The notes under the pieces are model-generated. The model ran no database searches. It had not been told where the DNA came from and worked only from the letters and a program-made list of their open reading frames with translations. A stretch of DNA of 64,000 bases. It comes from Eupeodes corollae (Eukaryota > Arthropoda > Insecta > Diptera > Syrphidae). This document shows, in pieces, positions 56,539-64,000 of this stretch (the first letter of the stretch is position 1; every line of letters starts with the position of its first letter). The position numbers and the translations under genes are program-made. The stretch is from assembly GCF_945859685.1 (NCBI RefSeq), contig NC_079147.1, positions 135,680,645-135,744,644 on the forward strand. Reading direction: 5' to 3'.

Positions 56539-56852
56539 GTACCCGTGGCATGATGGTTAGTGCGTTGGACTGTCATGCCAGAGGTCTTGGGTTCGATCCC
56601 TGCCTATGCCATCTAAAGTCTTTTCACGGGTACTGCCTCTTGCGAGGAATTGACAAATTCTCCAAGAGTAACTCTTGTCATGAACAAGTGCTTTCTCAAA
56701 TTAGCCGTTCGGATTCGGCATATAAACTGTAGGTCCCCTCCATTCCTGACAACATTACTCGCACACAGGAATGGTTGAGAGTTGTAAGTCACTAGGCCCT
56801 GGTTCTCAAAGGACTGTTGCGCCACCCAATTTATTTATTTATTTTATTTTAT
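56539..56852 (+). mobile_element. tRNA-derived SINE, best-preserved copy
   Basis: The head carries box A (tggcatgatggttagtgcg, 56546-56564) and a perfect box B (ggttcgatccc, 56590-56600) at tRNA spacing, then a tRNA-like acceptor strand (tgcctatgcca). A body of about 220 bp follows, ending gcgccacccaattt plus (attt)n. SINEs of this kind are transcribed by RNA polymerase III and copied by a partner LINE that recognises the tail. The head does not end in a usable mature tRNA, so it is not a tRNA gene. Confidence 0.92.
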
Positions 56853-56859
56853 AAATACA

Positions 56860-58650
56860 CTTAACCGGACCTATTAATTGGAATTTTCACTGGTCTTATT
56901 GGAATAGGTGTAAACATGTCATATGGATTAAGGAATCACTCCGTGATTTTAACTTTAGAAAATTGTTAAGAGATAGTAAATCATCTATTAAGCTTAGTAA
57001 TTAGCTACAAATGGCTTTAACATTTTACTAAATCGTTTAAAATGTTGCGCTCGTGTTTTTCTATATACAAATATATTAATTTAACTCCTTGAATACATAA
57101 AATAGCTTAAACTTACATTTTTGATGGCATATCTAATCCTACTCTTGGTAATACTTGATACAAAAAATATCATTTGAAAAATTTTAGTGGTTACTAATAT
57201 GGTAAGTTTCTTTGGTTATATTAATTCTAATACTTCATATTCTTTTCATAATTTAAAGGCTTTCCAACAGCATTTTAATAGTTTATAAAAAAGTTAAAAA
57301 CTTTTTAAAAAATGTGCCCAAAGCTAGGATTTTTATTTCATTAGACAATCAACTAAAAACTACCCAAGGCATATGTGTCATCTGCTTATATTTTTATCGA
57401 ATAACTAAACGTCACGATTTCTCACGGTATTTTGTAACATCAACTATCGACTGGAGTGTCTCATTCGTAGACACTGTAGACGTTGACAGCGACGGCAAAA
57501 AGTCAACGAGTTGATCCCTTGCGTTGACCCTGTTATTTGTTTAATTGTGTTTTTAGAACTGTAATCTGGCCAGTTATTACTCAAACTTTATCATGATTTT
57601 ACTCAACTAATTTTGCTGTAAAGAAGAAGCTAAATATTATTGTATCGTCTTTAAAATATTGGCTAAAACCAACTGTGAGGTGACTCTAAAACAAAACATA
57701 AGTGAAGAAAAAAAGATTGAATAACTTGATGAATACCAAATAGGTCTACCTATTATCCTTCCATTACAAAATTTTAAGTGAACAAAGTGAAATTAACAAC
57801 CGAATTCTCCTTTCATCATCATCGTCATAAAAACTCATATTACATTTTATACCAGTTCAATTAAAGATTCATTCCATGTTTTCTCTATAGCTTTTCTTCT
57901 CTCCTCATCCTTGTATTCATCAAGAAAAAAGGAACTGAGTAGATCACCTAAGAAATGTGTAATCGAGAAAAGCATTTTAGCGGGCTATTTTCTCAATTCA
58001 AAAAGGACTCATTTTGCAATTTACAACCCCAGCAGAATTCCTTCGAAAAAGAAACACCATTTTCTTACCACCTATAAAATATAATGTTTGGAAGAGGCAT
58101 GTAGGTAGCTAGGTAAATTGGGGGGTATAGTCGTTCCCGTATATATACATGTATTGTACTTATACAAGGATTTCTTATTTCCTGGTTTTGTTGCTATCCA
58201 AAAATTGAGATTCATTTATCATACATTACCCGATATTCCACTTACTTTGTAGGAGATTATCCTTTCATATTTTAATATCCGTTTGGGCGTGCAAAGACGT
58301 CAGATGACTCGATGATGTGTCAAAGAAAATAGTGCGCCTTGATGCCTTTGCGAAAATACCTACCTAGATATTCATTTATACACACAAAAATATGGAATAG
58401 GCGCTACACTGGCGTTGGCTGGCTGTTGCTTGCAAAATGTCTCCTTCCTGCAAAAAAAAATAAGGAAAAATACAAACTGGCAGGAGCAGGATACTACTTC
58501 TAATGTTGAAGAAGACTTTTGTGATTGTCATGACGTGCTCGTTAGAGGTGGATTCTACACACTGAATAAAGAAATAATATATTATAATATATACATCTTG
58601 ATACATGTATGCATCTTTGTATATGCGGTTATTCTACACATATGAATACG
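56860..58650. other. Non-coding stretch, no gene seen
   Basis: No supported gene or repeat. Overlapping opposite frames at 58376-58645 are without motifs. Confidence 0.5.
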
Positions 58651-58659
58651 GTTAGAGAC

Positions 58660-59150
58660 AACAATGCCAGATGTAAAAATTTTCATTTTAAATTAAAGAA
58701 AATAAGAATTTAAGTCAATAACTTTTTTTGTTGCCGTAATACTTGAGTCGAAAACCATTTCTTAACAGTTTTTTTTTAAAGTTTTCGTGTTTTGTAAAAA
58801 GAAGTTGCCAATTAGATTTTTCAAAAAGATTAACTTAAAGTTAGCGACAATATTTTGTATAAAATAAATAACTGTTTTTGTTCCCGATGTTTCTTAAACG
58901 AAAACCAATTTTAAAAAATTTAAGGAGCATTTTTGAAAGTTTTAATTTTTGTAATAAACAAAATTGGATCTTTGTATAAAAATTTTATATGTTAAAAACA
59001 ATATTTTGCATAGAATGAAAAATGAAGTGAATACTTGTATTATTTGTCGAGTTATCTCCGTATGTCATTGTTGTAGCTTCTTATTTTTGAAAAACTAGCC
59101 ATTGGATTTTTATAAAAAAAAATTACCAGATTTTAAAAACTTTTGATATG
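58660..59150 (-). repeat. Family 1-type monomers, inverted, diverged
   Basis: On the minus strand cgaaaacca-type words recur at about 58750 and 58899 in the order seen in family 1 monomers. The spacing is about 150 bases. It adjoins the family 1 fragment that follows. Confidence 0.45.
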
Positions 59151-59154
59151 CTCG

Positions 59155-59290
59155 TATTTTTAGAGAGATGTCTGTGCGTTCGTGTGTACGTACGTTCGTG
59201 CGTCCGTAAATGTAGGAAGCTTTTTTCGCCCATATTTCAAGAACATACAGATAATAACACAGAAAAAGGCAGAAAGGACTCTCAATAAAA
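59155..59290 (+). mobile_element. Family 1 fragment
   Basis: It matches the segment of copies A-C that carries agagatgtctgtgcgttcg, the alternating cgtacg/cgtgcg block and the cagaaaggactctcaa block. Both ends are missing. A SINE follows immediately. Confidence 0.75.
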
Positions 59291-59304
59291 TTGAATTAAA
59301 TAAA

Positions 59305-59537
59305 AAAAATTGGTGGCGCAACAGTCCGTAGAGAACCAGGACTTACAACTCTCAACCATTCCTGTGTGCGAGTAATTGCAGGGATGGAGGGGACCTACAT
59401 TTTTAAGCCGAATCTGAACGGCTAATCCTGACAAGAATTGCTCTTGGAGCATTTATCAATTTCTCAGAACAGGAATTGGACCCAAGACATCCGGAATGAC
59501 ATTTCAAAGCACTAACCATCAGGACACGGGTAATAGG
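59305..59537 (-). mobile_element. tRNA-derived SINE, with internal deletions
   Basis: On the minus strand it has acccgtgtcctgatggttag (box A with changes), a box B-like ggtccaattcc, the agccgttcagattcggctta block and the gcgccacc 3' end. About 60 bases are missing across two small gaps. Confidence 0.8.
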
Positions 59538-59539
59538 TT

Positions 59540-60020
59540 TACCTAGTGAATTTAATAATTCAATTGCAAAATGTGCATTAACAACAATATGGATTGATTT
59601 AAAAGACATCAGGTCGCCTGATCACAACTGTTGGATCTGAAAGTTAATTTCGTCAACATCGACATTTTTGGCTGCCAAAATAGCCCGACGACTGAGCCAG
59701 ATATGATTTAAGTAATTAGTCTCTGTATCCGGAAAAAATTTAGATAGATAGATATTTTATTTTATTGGCAAAGAGAAAGTTACAGAGTTTACAATAATTG
59801 TAAGTCATTGCACAGCACAGACATATGATATCAAATTGTACCTTACTACTGAAAAATAATAATAAGTTTCTAAATAGCACGTGTATATCTTAATATTATA
59901 ATTTTGAAGAAAAAAATTGCAAAGAAAAAACCTTTATTCGAATTTTGTTTATAATTATATCACAGATAGGTTATGCTTAAATTTAATGGAAATTAATTTT
60001 CGATTATTTATTTTATCAGT
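59540..60020. other. Non-coding stretch, no gene seen
   Basis: No supported feature between the SINE and the simple repeat. Confidence 0.5.
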
Positions 60021-60365
60021 GAAAAAATAAATATATAACTAAAAAAATAGATAAATAAATAAATAGGGAAATAAGTAAATAAATAAATAACTACAGAAAT
60101 GAATAAATAAACAAATAAATAAATAAATAAATGCATAAATTAAGAAATAAATAAATAAATAACCAAATAAACAAATAAATACGTACACAAATAAATAAAT
60201 AAATATAAATAAGTAAACGAGAAAAAATGTATACATAAATAATTAGACAATAAAATGAATATATATAATTAGATACATTAATTAATAAATAAACAAAAAG
60301 TACTTATTGTGATGCATAAATAAACAATATATAAAATATAATAAATACACAAGATAATAAATAAT
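60020..60365 (+). repeat. AAAT-type simple repeat
   Basis: Long impure runs of aaat/aaata units. The minus-strand frame here (Phe/Ile/Tyr/Leu only) is an artefact of this repeat. Confidence 0.9.
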
Positions 60366-60559
60366 ACAAATGTTCATAACAAGATGTATACAAGAAAAAA
60401 ATGTATTTGATAATTTGTTAAATTAGGTTTCTTATAAGAGAGTTTTTACTCAAGAATTTCAATTTTTTGTCTATTTTTAACACGTTTGTTGTCTCTGAGT
60501 GCAAGGCTAGGGTTGAGAAATGCCAGGGGAGCTTGGGCATCATTGCAATTTTTACTTGC

Positions 60560-61400
60560 GACATATAGGAACTATATGGCAAGTTTTGCATTCGTGCAAA
60601 ATTTCGAACTCGAGATTTTAATCAAACATGATATTACGATGGTAAAGAAGCCGATAAAAGTGGGTCCCGCGATTCCGTCCGGTCGATTTTGTCTGTCTGT
60701 CCACGCTTCTACAGCCTAAACCATTGGGTCGATTGACTTCAAACTTGGAAGTTAAGGTTTTGAGCAGATTCGCGTTAGGCGTTTTTTTCATTTTTTTTTT
60801 AAGATCAAAACTAACAGTGGCCCCCATACAATTTTTTTGGTCAAAAAACGATAATTCGAATTTTCTCAAAAACAAACCGATAGATTTTTCTTAAATTTTC
60901 TCTAAAATTTTATTTTTTAACTTGGCTTCTTTTAATAAGAAAAACATATTTTTGTATTGCTCAGGAATGGTACCGCTCATAGAACCGTTATTTTGTTTTT
61001 TAATTTTCTCAGCAACTTATGAATTGATTTCAATAATTTTTTTTCTGAGTAAGCTCTTATATTGCCTTAACAATATGTGATTATCAAAAGTGCAATTTTT
61101 AATTGTTTGAATTTTAAAAAAAAAACAAAATTCAATATCTCAAAAACGGGTCAACATTTTTTTACAAAATTCAAATGTAAGACGTATATTTTTAATTTCT
61201 AAACAACTCCATACCAAAAATATTTTTAGAACAAAATTGAAAAATTTTATATACAAAAAATTAATTTAAAAAAAAACCGCTCTAACGATTTTCAAAAAAA
61301 TAATTTGGAAAATCAACGGTTTTTTTATTTATAAAATGGCATTTGAATTTTTGAAGACAAACTTATTTTTCAGGTAAAATTTTGAATCTTAAAAAAAAAT
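60560..61400 (+). mobile_element. Family 2 repeat, more complete copy
   Basis: A block tttgtctgtctgtccacgc followed by gcctaaaccattgggtcgat and a long A/T-rich region match the interrupted copy at 30205-30628 plus 38404-38520. The stretch around 61215-61230 (atatttttagaac) is the empty site for family 1 copy C. No coding frame is seen and the type of element is unknown. It resembles family 1 in style (a GC-richer head followed by A/T-rich repeats) but not in sequence. Confidence 0.65.
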
Positions 61401-61404
61401 GTTT

Positions 61405-62940
61405 TTAATTGTTTTTACTGTATTTAAAGTAAATTATTTTGACAAAGTTTTAATTACATTCCTATCTTTTATCCAAATTAATGCATTTGGTTATAAATGT
61501 ATTTTTATAACTATAACTATTGTAAATACCAACTATGGCCGTGTAGCGCCACTGCATCGGATTAACGAATATGATATGTTTAATCAACAATCTATTTTAA
61601 AGTGTCTATCAAGAAGTAATATCTTGGTACTTTTGTATACCTATATGATTTTAAAATATTATTCTTGTGCTTGCCTCCGCCTAAATAAAAGAATAAATAC
61701 TTAGTACAAGTTAAAGAAACGGGCCAGAAAGAGTATTTTCTATTAGAATCACTTTTTCAACGTGTACACATTATACCTACCTACTTATAAAGGTATTACG
61801 TACATACAACTTCCTGTTCCTATACTTGTTTCTTTTAATCTTTAACGAAAAAAATAAACTGAACTTAATAACTCCATGTTTGCGCTGAAAACTTTTAGGA
61901 AATGAGAAATGGGATTGGATTGTAGTAAGAACCTTCCAATTACCAATAACATTCCTTCATTATCATCATAAACATGGCTTTATCTATCTAACCTAACTAC
62001 CTAACTACACAACCAATAGGAGGCGATCGCTTTACAATTTAAACATTCATGGTATGCCTCTTTCCTTTCTTATTTATTTTCCATCCTGGTTCTTCTTATA
62101 TGAAATTACAATTAAGCTATCTAAAGGAAAAAAGCTTTGAAGGAACAAGTTGAATCTATATGAATCGCATCGTAGCTTTATACGTAATAGAAACCATTTT
62201 TCATATACAAAGATCGTACCCAAGTAAAAGCAGACTTATGAATGTAAATAACAATAAATATGGGTAAAAGATCCTAAACAGCTGACGTAAGCATGCAAAA
62301 GTTTGTTTCATCCCCTTATTAGATACAATATTAAGCCATTTTGTTTGTTATATAAAGTGCATTGATATAAATAAAACAAAAACAAATTCATGAACCTTCA
62401 TATGGATGCTCTTTATGTGAAAACATATACAAGTGTAGACTTTTTGGGTCGAAAATTAATTATCTCCCTTATTCTCCTGGCTGCTTATGGGAATGGAAAT
62501 AATATTTTTTCTCGCTTCCGCTGAATTTCTCCACTTTCGATACTAACGCCAACGACTCGGTATCGGTATCTTGTCGTCCTAAAAGTTTCGGCTCATGAGA
62601 GTACTATGGTTTTCATATACAAAGATCGCGCGGATTTTTTTGAGACAAATCAAATGGCGTTTATATATTTGAAGACAAACTTATTTTACAGGAATATTTT
62701 AAAATCTTATATAAGTACTTTCTTAAACATACTTTTAGCATACAGGAGCAAGTTCGTGCGACCCAGTCGTGCATTTTATTTAATATGCATTCAATTATCC
62801 AATACGGGCGATCCATATAAGAGTATTGCTTGAAAAACGACTTTAAAAATAATAAGTTTATTGTGTTTGCTAAGTAATGAGCTTCGGTTAAGCGGATATA
62901 ATATTTTTATACCGACATTTATTTTATTTGCTGTCATTTA
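61405..62940. other. Non-coding stretch, no gene seen
   Basis: No supported gene. The frames at 61399-61704 and 62606-62833 share an aagacaaacttatttt-type word with family 2 (62670 and 61357), so a small old family 2 piece may lie near 62620-62700. Confidence 0.45.
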
Positions 62941-62949
62941 TTTGTCATT

Positions 62950-63500
62950 TTCTTATCTAAGTAAATACCTAAATAAGTGACAGAGCTGACCCAAGATGTA
63001 TCACAGTTATTAAAGTTGATATTACATCTGGGTGAAAAACAATCCTTTCTTTTTCGAGTGAAAAAGATTACTTATTTGACTTTTATCAGAATTAATTTTA
63101 ATTTTTCAGTGTTTATAATACTCGAAAATAGTTTCTAAGTCAGTATGAACATTATTTATAATATTGTCAGGATCTTCATCGGATGAGAATATCGCAATAC
63201 ATGCCAAATTTACAATTTTGCAAAGCTGGAAAATCAGATACAAAAATATTGAACAAAGTAGGAGATAACACTGATCCTTGAGGAACGCCAGCAGGAATAG
63301 TTTTCGAGACTGAGTTTTTTGTGAAACTATAAATTTTCCATCACTTAAGAGACTTTGTATAAGTTTTATTAAAAAAGTTGGACATTCATTTATATTAAGT
63401 TTGTGTATGAGTGCATTCTGCCAAACAGTGTCAAAAGATTTGTCAAAAGCTAGCAAAACTAATCCTGTTGATTTTTTTTCTCTAAATTTTTCTTTTATGT
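62950..63500 (-). pseudogene. Jockey-type LINE reverse transcriptase fragment
   Basis: On the minus strand it reads FDKSFDTVWQNALIHKLNIN (motif A, catalytic Asp of LDFxKAFDTV present), FLIKLIQSLLSDGKFIVSQ, then a frame change through the motif B region. FSSDEDPDNIINNVHTDLET and IFEYYKHWKIKINSDKSQ (thumb start) follow. The YxDD box before FSSDED reads CIAIFSS, so the catalytic Asp pair is lost or frameshifted. A later frame near 62990 shows a further degraded continuation. This is a different family from the 52.3-kb Jockey-type copy. Confidence 0.8.
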
Positions 63501-63699
63501 GTCTAACAGATAATTCTGACTGTCAAATAATACACAAATATTTTGCAATAAAAAAAATATTGCGTTCATACATTGATAAATAAGCTATCCTATCTTTCAA
63601 GTTAGGTCCAAATGCACACGGTGTGCAAATTTGATTAAAATCGGTTAAGTAGTTTAGGAGTCCATCGCTGACAAACATCGTAACATGTAATTAATTTAT

Positions 63700-63960
63700 G
63701 TATGTATATTAAGATATTGCAATATATGTATAATTTTTGAAAAATACAAGCAACGGACCTGAAAATTAATATATTTTGAGAAAATCGATTTGATAATTTT
63801 ACAAAAAATATTAAAAATCTAAAAAAAAAAAAAACATTACTAAAAGTTGCTAAAAATTGATTTTTAGCAGATTTAGATTTTTACTTTCACCTTATATAAA
63901 ATATATTTTTTGCAATCAGTAAAATGTTTCGGATACGTACTTTTGTTTTTTTTTTTTTAC
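63700..63960 (+). repeat. Family 1-type monomer at the window edge
   Basis: gagaaaatcgatttgataat, ttacaaaaaat, aacattactaaaagttgct and aaaaattgatttt follow the monomer order of family 1. The window ends before any terminus. Confidence 0.6.
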
Positions 63961-64000
63961 TTAATTTTGTGTATTTGTAAGACATGGTCTTCACTTCTGA

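Noticed and set aside
56546..56620. tRNA gene with box A and box B
   Set aside because: The tRNA-like head continues into a 220-bp body with an (attt)n tail that recurs at other loci, so it is a SINE. No proper acceptor stem pairing was found.
60039..60236. 65-residue minus-strand protein of Phe/Ile/Tyr/Leu
   Set aside because: It is the translation of an AAAT simple repeat.

Overview
The window looks like intergenic or intronic DNA of an AT-rich insect genome, most likely a brachyceran fly. The reasons are the 17.6/297-type Ty3/gypsy element with a tRNA-Ser-like primer site, the piggyBac and Tc1/mariner-superfamily relics, several fly-type LINE families, and the general base composition. 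I found no intact host gene. Every long or family-recognisable reading frame belongs to a mobile element, and nearly all are broken. One weak candidate for a spliced terminal exon lies on the minus strand at about 17.93-18.20 kb.

Layout. About 2.2-3.73 kb: a LINE deletion derivative that joins ORF1 to RNase H in one frame. 6.87-9.32, 10.44-11.60, 30.63-38.40, 49.48-50.51 and 55.85-56.29 kb: five copies of one non-autonomous family ('family 1'). It has subterminal inverted repeats, a core of ~172-bp AT-rich tandem monomers and a 3' hairpin next to a T run, an architecture like Helentron-associated (DINE-1/INE-1-like) elements. The first copy is interrupted by a 956-bp fold-back element (8079-9034) that carries a decayed RING finger. 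9.49-10.2, 38.76-39.19 and 45.1-45.28 kb: Tc1/IS630-like transposase pieces. 12.34-12.83, 22.84-25.35 and 41.23-42.6 kb: RTE/CFDP2-like LINE copies. 13.54-14.17 kb: piggyBac relic. 19.69-21.68 kb: another LINE, interrupted by a 200-N assembly gap. 21.69-22.24 kb: an unidentified, probably transposon-encoded coding fragment. 45.29-47.07 kb: the longest open LINE pol frame (RT plus RNase H), cut by a second fold-back element (47.07-47.52 kb). 52.23-54.9 kb: a Jockey-type LINE nested in a SINE. 62.95-63.5 kb: another Jockey-type RT fragment. Seven loci carry one tRNA-derived SINE family.

The best preserved element is a 6,543-bp LTR retrotransposon at 31781-38323. Its two 319-bp LTRs differ at one position by eye, it has a 4-bp ATAT target duplication, and it sits inside a family 1 copy that itself sits inside another repeat ('family 2', 30.2-30.6 kb, continuing at 38.4 kb). 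Paralogous copies in the same window show both empty sites. Despite the near-identical LTRs its gag and pol frames are broken several times.

The elements do not form a pathway. The window is a layered record of insertions. The remaining stretches (1-2.2, 4.2-6.2, 14.2-17.8, 25.4-29.5, 42.6-45.1, 50.5-52.2, 56.9-58.6 and 61.4-62.9 kb) show no genes I can support. All family assignments are from reading the sequence only; no database search was possible.
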